From the NCBI RefSeq assembly GCF_030125375.1, contig NZ_JASJUU010000007.1, positions 1,416 to 65,415 on the forward strand: a DNA stretch of 64,000 nt. Reading direction: 5' to 3'. Made by a program: the position numbers and the translations under genes. The first letter of the stretch is position 1. The number at the start of each line of letters is the position of its first letter. The notes beneath the pieces are model-generated. The model made no database searches. It was not told the origin of the DNA and worked only from the letters and a program-made list of their open reading frames with translations. Origin of the DNA: Pseudoalteromonas umbrosa (GTDB taxonomy: Bacteria > Pseudomonadota > Gammaproteobacteria > Enterobacterales > Alteromonadaceae). Positions 31,975-41,902 of this stretch are shown here, piece after piece.

Positions 31975-32175
31975 GTGTCCGTTCGACACTTTTATCAATT
32001 CAAAAACGCTCCGATTGCGCTTTTCACCTTAAAAGGTACAAAACACTGCTATATTTTTTAACCTTGATTGTTGTCGATAATTGTACTTTTCCTTTTGTTT
32101 TGGTATAAAAACAGGCCGTTTCGCTTAATTTATCTGCAAACAATCTGTGATACGAAATTTTTTCGAAAAAAGGTG

Positions 32176-32204
32176 TTGACGGCATGGGGGCATATACGCA
32201 TAAT
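32176..32204 (+). promoter_or_regulatory. Sigma-70 promoter of the tRNA array with GC-rich discriminator
   Basis: A -35 box TTGACG (32176-32181) is separated by exactly 17 bp from a -10 box CATAAT (32199-32204). ACGCCCCGCACC follows directly, a GC-rich discriminator as found at stringently controlled stable-RNA promoters. The first tRNA begins 39 bp after the -10 box. A-rich and T-rich tracts (AAATTTTTTCGAAAAAA) upstream resemble an UP element. Confidence 0.82.
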
Positions 32205-32243
32205 ACGCCCCGCACCAGCGATGGTGATGAACGAAAAAGAGAT

Positions 32244-32320
32244 GGCTATGTAGCTCAGCTGGTTAGAGCACATCACTCATAATGATGGGGTCCCCTGTTC
32301 AAATCAGGGCATAGCCACCA
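32244..32320 (+). tRNA. tRNA-Met (CAT), array copy 1
   Basis: A 77-nt cloverleaf with acceptor GGCTATG/CATAGCC, anticodon loop CTCATAA (anticodon CAT) and encoded CCA. The fully paired first acceptor base pair (G-C) marks it as elongator tRNA-Met and not the initiator. It is the first gene after the promoter. Confidence 0.95.
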
Positions 32321-32367
32321 TTCTTTTTCAAGTTGATTAGCAACTTTAAAACTAACTACCCTAATGT

Positions 32368-32452
<85 letters not shown>

Positions 32453-32485
32453 TGTTCTCGATAAGAACTAAAATAATCGTTTCGT

Positions 32486-32560
32486 TGGAGTATCGCCAAG
32501 CGGTAAGGCAGCGGGTTTTGATCCCGCCATTCCCAGGTTCAAATCCTGGTACTCCAGCCA
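32486..32560 (+). tRNA. tRNA-Gln (TTG), array copy 1
   Basis: A 75-nt cloverleaf with acceptor TGGAGTA/TACTCCA, anticodon stem GCGGG/CCCGC and loop TTTTGAT (anticodon TTG), discriminator G and encoded CCA. A U1-A72 pair is typical of tRNA-Gln. Confidence 0.95.
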
Positions 32561-32562
32561 AT

Positions 32563-32639
32563 GGCTATGTAGCTCAGCTGGTTAGAGCACATCACTCATA
32601 ATGATGGGGTCCCCTGTTCAAATCAGGGCATAGCCACCA
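32563..32639 (+). tRNA. tRNA-Met (CAT), array copy 2
   Basis: Identical over 77 nt to the first tRNA-Met copy. It starts only 2 nt after the CCA of tRNA-Gln copy 1, so processing must separate nearly abutting tRNAs. Confidence 0.95.
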
Positions 32640-32661
32640 TTTTCTTAAAAAGAAAATACAT

Positions 32662-32746
<85 letters not shown>

Positions 32747-32784
32747 TGTTCTCGATAAGAACTAAAATAATCAACTACCTTTGT

Positions 32785-32859
32785 TGGAGTATCGCCAAGC
32801 GGTAAGGCAGCGGGTTTTGATCCCGCCATTCCCAGGTTCAAATCCTGGTACTCCAGCCA
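32785..32859 (+). tRNA. tRNA-Gln (TTG), array copy 2
   Basis: Identical over 75 nt to Gln copy 1; anticodon TTG, encoded CCA. Confidence 0.95.
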
Positions 32860-32881
32860 TCTCTTTATGAGATAACACTAT

Positions 32882-32966
<85 letters not shown>

Positions 32967-33008
32967 TGTTCTTAAAGTTAGAACTAAAATAACTTTGACT
33001 ACCTTTGT

Positions 33009-33083
33009 TGGAGTATCGCCAAGCGGTAAGGCAGCGGGTTTTGATCCCGCCATTCCCAGGTTCAAATCCTGGTACTCCAGCCA
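33009..33083 (+). tRNA. tRNA-Gln (TTG), array copy 3
   Basis: Identical over 75 nt to Gln copy 1; anticodon TTG, encoded CCA. Confidence 0.95.
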
Positions 33084-33105
33084 TCTCTTTACGAGATAAC
33101 ACTAT

Positions 33106-33190
<85 letters not shown>

Positions 33191-33228
33191 TGTTCTCGAT
33201 AAGAACTAAAATAATCGACTACCTTTGT

Positions 33229-33303
33229 TGGAGTATCGCCAAGCGGTAAGGCAGCGGGTTTTGATCCCGCCATTCCCAGGTTCAAATCCTGGTACTCCAG
33301 CCA
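33229..33303 (+). tRNA. tRNA-Gln (TTG), array copy 4
   Basis: Identical over 75 nt to Gln copy 1; anticodon TTG, encoded CCA. Confidence 0.95.
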
Positions 33304-33332
33304 ATTATCTACAAAGATAATTATTAAACATT

Positions 33333-33417
<85 letters not shown>

Positions 33418-33532
33418 TGTTTAACTCATCTAAATAACTCTTTAATCTCCTCTTAATATACATTTATATCCCTTTTATATTCTCACATTACACTTTATTT
33501 AGTCTTAATCCTTTGCTATTTCAGCTACACAT

Positions 33533-33557
33533 AAAAAAGGAAGCCTGTAGCTCCCTT
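33533..33557 (-). terminator. Terminator of the ubiF-like gene
   Basis: On the minus strand AAGGGAGC pairs with GCTTCCTT (one G-U pair) around a TACAG loop and TTTTTTAT follows, about 30 bp beyond the stop codon. It separates the hydroxylase gene from the convergent tRNA array. Confidence 0.88.
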
Positions 33558-33586
33558 AATTTTAATAGTTTAAAGTTTTAACTAAA

Positions 33587-34750
33587 TCAGAAGCTACCAC
33601 CCATCGCATGCTTAAGCACTTCTCGTTTAATAGGGCCTGCTTTATTTGCCACTTTTAACGCAAGGCTTCGCAGTGATTTGAGCGGCTTAATCTCATTTGA
33701 AAAGCCAAAATAGCAAGCGTCCATCATGCTCATCATTAACAAATTATCTTTGCGGCGCATTTTTTCATATTGATGAAGACGAGCAAGCTCGCCAACATCA
33801 TCAAATCCTTGCAAACATCCGCCAAGTGCAGCCACATCTTTAAAACCAAGATTAACGCCCTGCCCTGCAAGTGGATTAATCGTATGGGCAGCGTCCCCAA
33901 CTAACACCAAACGTCCTTTGCTATATTGATTGGCATGTTGGCGTGCAAGTGGAAATACAGCGCTTTGCTCAACGGTAAAATCTCCCGGTAAGTCAAAAAA
34001 GTGCTCTAATATTTCTTGTTTTAACGCCTCATTAGATAAGCCTTTTAAACGTTTTAGCTCAGAGCCATGGTGATACCAAATTAAGTTGGCGTAAGGTGCT
34101 TGCATGGGCAAAAAGGCGATGGGGCCAGTGGGTTTAAACTCTTGCCACGTTTTCACCTGTTGCGGTCCGTCAAGCTTGATCAGAATACCCATACAATGCT
34201 GCTGATATTGCCACCCTGTTACGCCAATACCTGCAAGACTACGCAGCGCAGAGCGACCACCGTCGGCTGCAATGACGAGGTCCGCACTAAAGCGCTGCTG
34301 AGGGTAAACCAAATCGATACTGCTTAAGTGCTGCTCAATCGCGATGGGTGCATCAGTGACTGTTTCAACTTGAATATGATTGTCTTCAAACTGTGACCAA
34401 AGCGACGCTTGAATAATGCTATTCTCGACTAAGTGGCCTAAATGAGAAGTGGATACATCGGCTCTATCAAACACCAAATGCTCGCTGCCTCGTTCATACG
34501 CCTCTAACTGGTGGTAAGGCGCATTGCGACTCGCCCTTATCAGTGGCATTGCACCGAGTTTATCTAATAACGCTTCTGAAAAACGGTTGATGGCAGAGAC
34601 TCGAATGTCCACCTGCTCGCCTTCAAGTATGGCTTTCGGATCTATGGGATTATTTTCTATCACAGTGACCTGACATCCTTGACGAGCAAGCTCCACCGCA
34701 GCCGCTGCGCCAACCATGCCGCCACCGACGATCAACACGTTATTTTTCAT
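33587..34750 (-). CDS. ubiF: UbiH/UbiF-family FAD monooxygenase (ubiquinone ring hydroxylase, probably UbiF)
   Basis: A 387-residue flavin monooxygenase with the FAD-binding GGGMVGAAAAVELARQG at the N-terminus, the DIRVSAI and GHLVENSIIQASLW segments typical of ubiquinone hydroxylases, and the second FAD motif LVLVGDAAHTINPLAGQGVNLGFKD. It should add one of the ring hydroxyls during ubiquinone synthesis, on the inner face of the membrane. The UbiF assignment (C6 hydroxylation) is favoured by position: in E. coli ubiF also sits between a Met/Leu/Gln tRNA cluster and a divergent miaB. UbiH or UbiI remain possible from sequence alone. Confidence 0.87.
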   Translation of the reverse strand: MKNNVLIVGGGMVGAAAAVELARQGCQVTVIENNPIDPKAILEGEQVDIRVSAINRFSEALLDKLGAMPLIRASRNAPYHQLEAYERGSEHLVFDRADVSTSHLGHLVENSIIQASLWSQFEDNHIQVETVTDAPIAIEQHLSSIDLVYPQQRFSADLVIAADGGRSALRSLAGIGVTGWQYQQHCMGILIKLDGPQQVKTWQEFKPTGPIAFLPMQAPYANLIWYHHGSELKRLKGLSNEALKQEILEHFFDLPGDFTVEQSAVFPLARQHANQYSKGRLVLVGDAAHTINPLAGQGVNLGFKDVAALGGCLQGFDDVGELARLHQYEKMRRKDNLLMMSMMDACYFGFSNEIKPLKSLRSLALKVANKAGPIKREVLKHAMGGSF

Positions 34751-35016
34751 AAATTTGCCTAAATTAGCTGGTGTAATTACATTGTATCTTAATTCGTGAA
34801 AAAAAGATCTCTTTGCATGATTGTAGCCGAATAATTACAACCCTCCTTGATCCCCATTTTGAAAGATGAAATCTATACTTGGCTAGTGACTATAGGTCAG
34901 ATAAAATACGCCTCTTTTTAAGCTATTTTAGTAAGTGTTTGCCAGTTCTTGGGGTATTTTTAATAACTGGCAAGGCGTTGTGCTGATCATCGAATTGAAA
35001 ACGAGGCTTTATTTCA

Positions 35017-36450
35017 ATGGGTAAAAAATTGCATATCAAAACCTGGGGCTGTCAAATGAACGAGTATGACTCCCAGAAAATGGCGGATCTGCTTGATGCC
35101 ACTAACGGCTATCAGCTGACAGAAGAAGCTGAACAGGCGGATGTGATCCTACTCAACACGTGTTCAATTCGTGAGAAGGCACAAGAGAAAGTATTCCACC
35201 AGTTGGGTCGCTGGAAGTTATTAAAAGAAGATAACCCTGATTTGGTTATCGGCGTAGGTGGCTGTGTAGCCTCACAAGAAGGTGACACAATCCGTCAACG
35301 TGCACCATTCGTTGATATCGTATTCGGTCCGCAAACACTGCACCGTCTGCCAGAAATGATCAAGCAAGTGCAAAGCAAAGAAGGCTCAGTGGTCGATATT
35401 TCTTTCCCTGAGATTGAAAAGTTTGACCGTTTACCAGAGCCAAAAGCAGAAGGCCCAACGGCGTTCGTATCCATCATGGAAGGCTGTTCTAAATATTGTA
35501 CTTTCTGCGTTGTGCCTTACACGCGTGGTGAGGAAGTAAGCCGTCCGCTAGACGATGTTATTTTAGAAGTTGCGCAACTTGCAGAGCAAGGCGTGCGTGA
35601 AGTGAACTTACTGGGTCAAAACGTAAACGCTTATCGCGGTGAAATGCACGATGGTGAAGTGTGCTACTTCTCTGATCTACTGCGTTATGTGGCTGCGATT
35701 GATGGTATTGACCGTATTCGTTATACCACGTCACACCCTGTTGAGTTTACACCTGACATCATTGAAGCCTACGCAGACGTACCTGAGCTTGTTGATCACC
35801 TGCACTTGCCAGTACAAAGTGGTTCAGACCGTGTACTTAACTTGATGAAGCGCGGCCATACTGCACTTGAATACAAGTCTACTATCCGTAAGCTACGCAA
35901 GATCCGTCCAAACCTAAGCATGAGCTCAGACTTCATCATTGGTTTCCCGGGCGAAAGCAAGGCAGACTTTGAAGAAACGATGAACCTTATCAACGCGATT
36001 GGCTTTGATATGAGCTTCAGCTTCATCTACTCAGCGCGCCCAGGTACTCCAGCGGCAGACTTACCAGATGATGTACCAGAGCAAGAAAAGAAAGAGCGTT
36101 TGTATCTATTACAAAACCGCATCAACCAAATGGCACAAGATATCAGCCGTAAAATGTTTGATACTGAGCAGCGTATTCTTGTTGAAGGTCCTTCGAAAAA
36201 GAATCCAATGGAACTGCGAGGACGTACCGAAAATAACCGTGTAGTGAACTTTGAAGGTCCACACTCAGTGATCGGTCAGTTCGTTGACGTGCGTATTACT
36301 GAGGCGCTACCAAACTCATTGCGTGGTGAATTGATCCGAACTGAGGCTGAAATGGACTTGCGACGTGATGTTGCACCGTCAGATATCCTTAGTCGTGCAC
36401 CGTCAGAACCACAAGCCAATGAGATTGGTGTTGCAACTTTTACACCATAG
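35017..36450 (+). CDS. miaB: tRNA-2-methylthio-N6-dimethylallyladenosine synthase MiaB
   Basis: MiaB is a radical-SAM methylthiotransferase that completes ms2i6A37 in tRNAs reading U-starting codons. The 477-residue protein has the three N-terminal cluster Cys (C12, C49, C83), the radical-SAM CxxxCxxC at C157/C161/C164 (CSKYCTFC), and a C-terminal TRAM domain. It starts the miaB-ybeZ-ybeY-corC-lnt group, the same order as E. coli. A perfect hairpin without a T tract lies directly after its stop. Confidence 0.98.
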   Translation: MGKKLHIKTWGCQMNEYDSQKMADLLDATNGYQLTEEAEQADVILLNTCSIREKAQEKVFHQLGRWKLLKEDNPDLVIGVGGCVASQEGDTIRQRAPFVDIVFGPQTLHRLPEMIKQVQSKEGSVVDISFPEIEKFDRLPEPKAEGPTAFVSIMEGCSKYCTFCVVPYTRGEEVSRPLDDVILEVAQLAEQGVREVNLLGQNVNAYRGEMHDGEVCYFSDLLRYVAAIDGIDRIRYTTSHPVEFTPDIIEAYADVPELVDHLHLPVQSGSDRVLNLMKRGHTALEYKSTIRKLRKIRPNLSMSSDFIIGFPGESKADFEETMNLINAIGFDMSFSFIYSARPGTPAADLPDDVPEQEKKERLYLLQNRINQMAQDISRKMFDTEQRILVEGPSKKNPMELRGRTENNRVVNFEGPHSVIGQFVDVRITEALPNSLRGELIRTEAEMDLRRDVAPSDILSRAPSEPQANEIGVATFTP

Positions 36451-36460
36451 AACATTTGTT

Positions 36461-36485
36461 TTGCGCCAGCATTTTGCTGGCGCAA
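36461..36485 (+). other. Perfect intercistronic hairpin between miaB and ybeZ
   Basis: TTGCGCCAGCA and TGCTGGCGCAA form an uninterrupted 11-bp stem with a TTT loop, 10 bp after the miaB stop and 19 bp before the ybeZ start codon. No T run follows (TCAATCTT), so it is more likely an RNA processing, stability or translation element than a full terminator. Confidence 0.8.
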
Positions 36486-36504
36486 TCAATCTTAGGAAGT
36501 CATT

Positions 36505-37554
36505 TTGAGCAACCAAGTAAAAAATATTGAGTTTTATCTAGAACCTGCCGACAACAACCGTCTCTCTTCTCTTTGTGGTCCTTTTGACGATAATCTAAAA
36601 CAAATTGAACGCCGTCTAGGTGTCGAAGTCGCACACAGAGATAACTGGTTTAAAGTAACGGGTAATCAAGTTACAGCTAAAGCTGCTGTTGATATTATAA
36701 AGTCTCTGTATGTTGATACTCAGCCAGTGAAAGGCAAAGCCAAAGACATAGAGCCAGACAATGTCCACCTCGCCATCACAGAAGCAAATTGCCTAGAACA
36801 AGACGCGCCGAATGTATGGGAAAAAGAAGTTTTCATTAAAACTCGCCGTGGTGTTGTCAAACCTCGTAACCCAAATCAAAGTCAATATGTGGCAAATATC
36901 TTAACTCACGACATCAGCTTTGGTATTGGTCCTGCAGGCACAGGTAAAACGTACCTTGCCGTTGCTGCTGCGGTTGATGCGCTAGAAAGGCAAGAGATCA
37001 GACGTATTCTACTAACGCGTCCAGCGGTTGAAGCCGGCGAAAAGCTGGGATTTTTACCAGGTGATTTAACACAAAAAATTGATCCATACTTACGTCCTTT
37101 ATATGACGCATTATTTGAGATGCTTGGTTTTGAAAAAGTTGAACGCTTAATTGAAAAAAATGTCATAGAAGTAGCACCGCTGGCATACATGCGTGGTAGA
37201 ACTTTGAACGATGCCTTTATCATTTTGGATGAAAGCCAAAACACGACTACAGAACAGATGAAAATGTTCCTAACGCGTATCGGTTTTAATTCAAAAGCCG
37301 TGATCACCGGTGATATTACTCAGGTCGACTTACCTAGGGGCGCACGCTCTGGTCTTCGTCATGCCATTGAAGTACTCAGCAATGTCGATGAAATTTCATT
37401 TAACTTCTTTAAATCTCACGATGTCGTTCGTCACCCAGTTGTGGCACGAATCGTGGAAGCCTATGAAGCAAAAGAAGAGCAAGAGCGTCAAGAAAAAGTC
37501 GCTAAGCAAAAAGCGAAACAGCAAGCAGCTGAACAACAAGGTCCAGAGTCATGA
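36505..37554 (+). CDS. ybeZ: PhoH-like ATPase YbeZ
   Basis: A 349-residue P-loop ATPase of the PhoH family, thought to act with YbeY in RNA and ribosome maturation. An N-terminal KH-like RNA-binding region (about 25-80) precedes Walker [12 protein letters not shown] (about residue 141) and Walker [25 protein letters not shown] is the third helicase-like motif. The charged C-terminus is Lys/Gln/Glu rich. It starts with TTG, with AGGAAG upstream, and overlaps ybeY by 4 bp (ATGA). Confidence 0.96.
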   Translation: MSNQVKNIEFYLEPADNNRLSSLCGPFDDNLKQIERRLGVEVAHRDNWFKVTGNQVTAKAAVDIIKSLYVDTQPVKGKAKDIEPDNVHLAITEANCLEQDAPNVWEKEVFIKTRRGVVKPRNPNQSQYVANILTHDISFGIGPAGTGKTYLAVAAAVDALERQEIRRILLTRPAVEAGEKLGFLPGDLTQKIDPYLRPLYDALFEMLGFEKVERLIEKNVIEVAPLAYMRGRTLNDAFIILDESQNTTTEQMKMFLTRIGFNSKAVITGDITQVDLPRGARSGLRHAIEVLSNVDEISFNFFKSHDVVRHPVVARIVEAYEAKEEQERQEKVAKQKAKQQAAEQQGPES

Positions 37555-38012
37555 GTGTCGATGTAGATTTGCAGCTCGCCTGTGAGTTTGACAATTTACC
37601 CAATGAACATCAATTTCAAAATTGGGCCGAAAAAGCACTTTTGCCGTATAGAGAGTACGCCGAAGTCACAATTCGCATTGCCGATGAGGCGGAGAGCCAA
37701 GAGCTCAACAGCCAATATCGTGGAAAAGATAAGCCAACTAATGTGTTGTCTTTTCCGTTTGAAGCACCGCCTGGCATTGAATTACCTTTAGTCGGTGACT
37801 TAATTATCTGTCCTCAGGTGGTTTTTCGTGAGGCACAGGAACAAGAAAAAACTTTCCACGACCATTTTGCACATATGGTCATACATGGGTGCTTGCATTT
37901 GTTGGGCTTTGACCATATAAATGAACAAGACGCCATGGAAATGGAAAGTCTAGAAAAAGAATTTTTAGCCGATCTGGGCATTGCAGACCCATATCGTGAT
38001 GACATTAACTAA
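37551..38012 (+). CDS. ybeY: Endoribonuclease YbeY
   Basis: YbeY is a zinc metalloprotein needed for 16S rRNA 3'-end maturation and ribosome quality control. The 153-residue protein carries the zinc motif [11 protein letters not shown] (His112, His116, His122) and the substrate-loop sequence [14 protein letters not shown]. It overlaps ybeZ by ATGA and is followed by corC after 18 bp. Confidence 0.97.
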   Translation: MSVDVDLQLACEFDNLPNEHQFQNWAEKALLPYREYAEVTIRIADEAESQELNSQYRGKDKPTNVLSFPFEAPPGIELPLVGDLIICPQVVFREAQEQEKTFHDHFAHMVIHGCLHLLGFDHINEQDAMEMESLEKEFLADLGIADPYRDDIN

Positions 38013-38030
38013 GTGGAGTAAAGAACTACA

Positions 38031-38909
38031 ATGAGCGACGATAACTCGCAAAGTAGCCAGGGTTCTTCTAGCAGAAACTGGCTTGGACGCATCACTCAGA
38101 TGCTGCAAGGGGAACCCCAAAACAAAGAAGAGTTGGTAGAAGTCATTGCTGACGCTCAAGAACGAGCACTTATCGACCCTGAGACCAAAGACATGATGGA
38201 AGGCGTGCTGAGCGTCTCTGAACTTAAAGTTCGTGATATCATGATTCCTCGCTCTCAGATGATAACGCTAGATGTTGAGCAAGACTTGGAATCACAGCTC
38301 CCTGCTATGGTAGAGTCTAGTCATTCTCGCTTTCCTGTTGTTTGCGAGGACAAAGACCACGTAGAAGGTATTTTGCTTGCAAAAGATCTCTTACCTCTGA
38401 TAGTGCAACAAAATGGCGCACTACCTGCGATTAAAGAGTACTTGCGCCCGGCTATTGTAGTACCAGAAAGTAAACGTGTAGACACTTTGCTCAACGAGTT
38501 TAGACAAAAACGCTACCATATGGCGATTGTTATTGATGAATATGGCGGCGTTTCGGGTCTTGTCACTATCGAGGATATCCTTGAAACCATTGTGGGTGAA
38601 ATTGAGGATGAACATGATGATGAAGACGAGCAACAAGATATTCGCCAGCTGTCAAAGCATGTGTTTAATGTGCAAGCATTAACGCCGCTTGAAGAGTTTA
38701 ATGAATTCTTTAAGACAGACTTTGATACTCAAGAAGCTGACACCATTGGTGGTATCATCCTACATGCGTTTGGTCATATGCCAAGCAAAGGAGAAACCAT
38801 TGATGTTGGACCGCTGCAATTCAAAATAACTAACTCAGATAATCGCCGTATATTACAGCTTCAGGTCACTGTTCCAAAAACAGAGCATGTTGAAGATACC
38901 ACTGAATAA
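38031..38909 (+). CDS. corC: CorC/YbeX: CBS-pair and CorC_HlyC domain protein
   Basis: A 292-residue cytoplasmic protein with two CBS domains (about 70-190; VRDIMIPRSQMITLD and DEYGGVSGLVTIEDILE) and a C-terminal CorC_HlyC (transporter-associated) domain. In E. coli YbeX/CorC is linked to magnesium and cobalt efflux and more recently to ribosome metabolism. It lacks the DUF21 membrane domain of larger relatives. The acidic stretch EIEDEHDDEDEQQD links the domains. Its end overlaps lnt by 23 bp. Confidence 0.95.
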   Translation: MSDDNSQSSQGSSSRNWLGRITQMLQGEPQNKEELVEVIADAQERALIDPETKDMMEGVLSVSELKVRDIMIPRSQMITLDVEQDLESQLPAMVESSHSRFPVVCEDKDHVEGILLAKDLLPLIVQQNGALPAIKEYLRPAIVVPESKRVDTLLNEFRQKRYHMAIVIDEYGGVSGLVTIEDILETIVGEIEDEHDDEDEQQDIRQLSKHVFNVQALTPLEEFNEFFKTDFDTQEADTIGGIILHAFGHMPSKGETIDVGPLQFKITNSDNRRILQLQVTVPKTEHVEDTTE

Positions 38910-40464
38910 GCTTATTTCTTTTGCAAAAGATAAAAACGCATGGCTTGCACTGATTGCAGGCTGTGCACTGACTTTTGCATACGCACCTTTTAGCTTTTGG
39001 CCACTGACATTTGTCTGCCTTGTCACTGCCTTTTATGTAACAGATCAACCTACTCCCAAACAAGCTGCTAAATATGGCTTTTTATTTGGCTTTGGTTGGT
39101 TTGCACTAGGCATTAGCTGGGTACATGTGTCTATCGCACAATTCGGTGGGTTGCCCATTGTGCTATCGCTCATGGCCATGGCTATGTTATGTGCTTACTT
39201 AGCGCTTTATCCTGCTTTAGCATTTGCGTTTGCTACCCGCTACAGCAAATCTCCTTTGCAACGATTTGCACTTTTAATCAGTGGCTTAGCCATCACTGAG
39301 TACTTAAGAGGCACGCTCTTTACGGGTTTTCCATGGCTCAGTTTTGGTTATACCCTCACTGATTCTCCACTTAATACGCTAGCTCCTTGGATAGGTGAAT
39401 TTGGCTTAACTATATTGTGTATCATCATCGCCTATGCACTATATTGGCTGATCAATTACAAGCAGTATAAAGCCGCAATCATCACTATGGTGCCTGTCGG
39501 CATCGCTTATTTGTTATCTATGCAAAACACAGATACAAATTACAGTGGGAAACATCTAAAAACATTACTCGTACAAGGGAACATTCAGCAAAGCTTACGC
39601 TGGGAGCCCGAGCAGTTTTGGCCTACCATGTCCAAATATCAAGATATGACCAGACCGAACTGGACCGATGTTGATTTGGTAGTTTGGCCAGAAGCCGCTA
39701 TCCCCGAAATTGAAGATTATGCATTTGATTACTTGGTCAATTTAGACAAAGCCGCTGCTTTTAATAATACCGCTTTGATCACTGGTATTCCTGATTACCA
39801 ATTCGACACGCGTAGTGTATACAACACCCTGATTGTACTTGGTAAAAAACATCAAGAAGATACCGAAGGGCAATATCAATACCTGCACAGAAACCGCTAT
39901 CAGAAACATCAACTGTTACCCATCGGTGAGTTTGTACCTTTTGAGGACCTGCTCAGACCTCTAGCTCCCCTATTTGATTTGCCCATGTCTTCTTTTTCTC
40001 GCGGAGATGCGGTGCAAAACAATCTGCTTGCTAATGGCATTCACGTATTGCCAGCAATTTGCTACGAAATCGCCTTCAGCGAGCTAGTTAGAGGAAACTA
40101 TACAACTTCTTCAGATATCTTGTTTACAGTGAGTAATGATGCTTGGTTTGGCGACTCTCATGGCCCACACCAGCATATGCAAATCGCCAGAATGAGAGCC
40201 TTGGAGCTCCAAAGACCAATGGTGAGAGTTACAAATAACGGCATTAGTGGCGTATATGATCCCATCTCACACCAGCAGGTAACCATTGCTCAGTTTACCA
40301 GTGGCATTCTCAGTACAGATTTAAAACTGATATCCGGCCATAGTTTTTTTAGTAAGCACGGTCATACACCAGTTTGGATCTTAGTCGGTATCTTGCTGTT
40401 ACTGGTGTTAGCTGCCAATAGTAGAAATTATTTATCATCTAAAATGGAAAAGGCATTTTTTTAA
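38887..40464 (+). CDS. lnt: Apolipoprotein N-acyltransferase Lnt
   Basis: Lnt adds the third acyl chain to the N-terminal Cys of lipoproteins in the inner membrane. The 525-residue protein has about six N-terminal membrane helices, then a periplasmic nitrilase-like domain with Glu (WPEAAIPE), Lys (RYQKHQLLPIGEF) and Cys392 (PAICYEI) as the expected catalytic triad, and a C-terminal membrane helix. The start ATG lies inside corC. The stop codon lies in the loop of a terminator hairpin. Confidence 0.97.
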   Translation: MLKIPLNKLISFAKDKNAWLALIAGCALTFAYAPFSFWPLTFVCLVTAFYVTDQPTPKQAAKYGFLFGFGWFALGISWVHVSIAQFGGLPIVLSLMAMAMLCAYLALYPALAFAFATRYSKSPLQRFALLISGLAITEYLRGTLFTGFPWLSFGYTLTDSPLNTLAPWIGEFGLTILCIIIAYALYWLINYKQYKAAIITMVPVGIAYLLSMQNTDTNYSGKHLKTLLVQGNIQQSLRWEPEQFWPTMSKYQDMTRPNWTDVDLVVWPEAAIPEIEDYAFDYLVNLDKAAAFNNTALITGIPDYQFDTRSVYNTLIVLGKKHQEDTEGQYQYLHRNRYQKHQLLPIGEFVPFEDLLRPLAPLFDLPMSSFSRGDAVQNNLLANGIHVLPAICYEIAFSELVRGNYTTSSDILFTVSNDAWFGDSHGPHQHMQIARMRALELQRPMVRVTNNGISGVYDPISHQQVTIAQFTSGILSTDLKLISGHSFFSKHGHTPVWILVGILLLLVLAANSRNYLSSKMEKAFF

Positions 40465-40472
40465 TGCCTTTT
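40448..40472 (+). terminator. Terminator overlapping the lnt stop codon
   Basis: AAAAGGCAT and ATGCCTTTT pair, and the loop TTTTTTA includes the first bases of the TAA stop codon. It closes the miaB-lnt operon. The T run after the stem is short (TTTTAC), so strength is uncertain. Confidence 0.68.
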
Positions 40473-40641
40473 ACTTCACCCTATTATTAATATGTGCCTT
40501 AAAATGGTGCAACTTCATACATATCGCCCTCCCCTGGCACATCTAGCGCACACCAAATAAAGTTAAAGCATTGAAAATATTGAACTTATTGATTTGGCAT
40601 TGTTCTTTCTTATCATAAGGTTTCATAAAACAATAGAGTCA

Positions 40642-40896
40642 ATGATGGAACCCAACTTGTTAAATAACACACCAAACCTAGTTCAAGCCGTTTATATGGT
40701 GAGTAAGCATGGATTAAGTATTAGCGACATCGCAGAGTCTTACCAAATATCAAAGCAAGCACTGTATCGTGCAGTGCGTGCGCACAATACCTCTCATACA
40801 CAGCAGCTAAGCAAACTCCAAAAACAAAAAGAAAGGTTATTACAGCAGCTAGCCTGCCTTGAATCGGATATCGAACAGCTCAAAAAAGGATGTTAA
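40642..40896 (+). CDS. Small helix-turn-helix protein
   Basis: About 84 residues. A helix-turn-helix (VQAVYMVSKHGLSISDIAESYQISKQALYRAVRAHN) occupies residues 12-50, somewhat like TrfB/KorA or PapB-type DNA-binding segments, and the C-terminal part is a Leu/Gln/Lys-rich coiled coil (about 52-82) that could dimerise. I start at the ATG-ATG pair at 40642, as the upstream 16 residues look like translated spacer. A ribosome site is weak. It ends 1 bp before the acetyltransferase start and is probably cotranscribed with it. Confidence 0.72.
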   Translation: MMEPNLLNNTPNLVQAVYMVSKHGLSISDIAESYQISKQALYRAVRAHNTSHTQQLSKLQKQKERLLQQLACLESDIEQLKKGC

Positions 40897-40897
40897 A

Positions 40898-41440
40898 ATG
40901 TTAAAAATCAAACAGCTCGATACCATAGGGTTAGATACTCATAGTCAATTGTGCGATCTACTCACCGTCTGTATAGAGCATGGCGCCTCTCTTGGCTTTT
41001 ATACGCCGGTAAACTCAGACATGCTACAGCAATACTGGTATTCAGTTGCACAAGCCATCGCTACGAAAGAGCGTAAGCTCTATGCACTTTATCGTGGCGA
41101 CGCCTTAGTTGCGACGGTACAGCTCTCTCTATGTATGAAAGAAAATGGCCGACATCGAGCTGATGTCGAAAAACTTTTGGTTCACCCAAATACACAGCGT
41201 AGAGGCTACGCCACAATTTTAATGCGTCACATGGAACAAAGCGCATTGGAAAATGGGCGAACATTACTGGTTTTAGATACACAAAGCACAGACAAGGCGG
41301 AGTTATTCTATCAAGCCTTTGGTTACACTAAAGTTGGCCAGATCCCATTTTACGTATCGGATAATCAAGGCCAACTGCATAGTACCAGTTACTACTATAA
41401 ATACCTTGCGCATGGCACCGCCTGCTTAAATGTAAATTAA
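40898..41440 (+). CDS. GNAT-family N-acetyltransferase
   Basis: A 180-residue GNAT protein. The acetyl-CoA-binding motif A is VEKLLVHPNTQRRGYATILMRHMEQSAL (R-R-G-Y-A as the pyrophosphate loop), followed by LLVLDTQSTDKAELFYQAFGYTKVGQIPFYV, the usual motif B ending. The substrate is unknown; the N-terminus resembles small-molecule (antibiotic or amine) acetyltransferases. The start ATG at 40898 has AAAAAGGA 7 nt upstream and follows the helix-turn-helix gene directly. Confidence 0.87.
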   Translation: MLKIKQLDTIGLDTHSQLCDLLTVCIEHGASLGFYTPVNSDMLQQYWYSVAQAIATKERKLYALYRGDALVATVQLSLCMKENGRHRADVEKLLVHPNTQRRGYATILMRHMEQSALENGRTLLVLDTQSTDKAELFYQAFGYTKVGQIPFYVSDNQGQLHSTSYYYKYLAHGTACLNVN

Positions 41441-41534
41441 ATGCAAATGAAATACACGATACACAAATTATTCATCGCAAAGGTTTAATCTTTTATCGCC
41501 AATTTTGGCTTCTATTAAACTTAAGGAAGAAAAA

Positions 41535-41879
41535 ATGAAAACTCGTACTTTAAGCGCTTTAGTCAGTCTGTGTATCCTCAGCAGTACTTTTGCTGCACAA
41601 GCAAAAGTCTTTATCTGCTCAGGTATTGTGACAAAAGTTGTCTCTAAATACGGAAACTTTGAAGTCCAGTACAAAAGCACTCGCACAGGTAATCAAATGG
41701 AACCTGTTTGGATTTATGACACCCATACTTATTTACTAGGCCCAGTATTGAAAGCCATCGAAGAAGGCGAGAAATACGGTACTGAATATGCGCTGGTACT
41801 AGAGAATAGAGAAGGCGGAGATACGCGCTGCTGGGACGGCAGTACTGATAACGCTCTGATAGCGATTGCCAAGAAATAA
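41535..41879 (+). CDS. Small secreted protein, unknown function
   Basis: A 114-residue protein with a Sec signal peptide (MKTRTLSALVSLCILSSTFAAQA, cut after about residue 23). The mature part of about 91 residues contains two Cys, one at its start (FICSG) and one near its end (TRCWDG), which could form a disulfide closing a small beta-rich domain. No family recognised. The ATG at 41535 is preceded by AAGGAAG. It is monocistronic. Confidence 0.7.
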   Translation: MKTRTLSALVSLCILSSTFAAQAKVFICSGIVTKVVSKYGNFEVQYKSTRTGNQMEPVWIYDTHTYLLGPVLKAIEEGEKYGTEYALVLENREGGDTRCWDGSTDNALIAIAKK

Positions 41880-41902
41880 AATAACTAAACAATGCTACTA
41901 GT

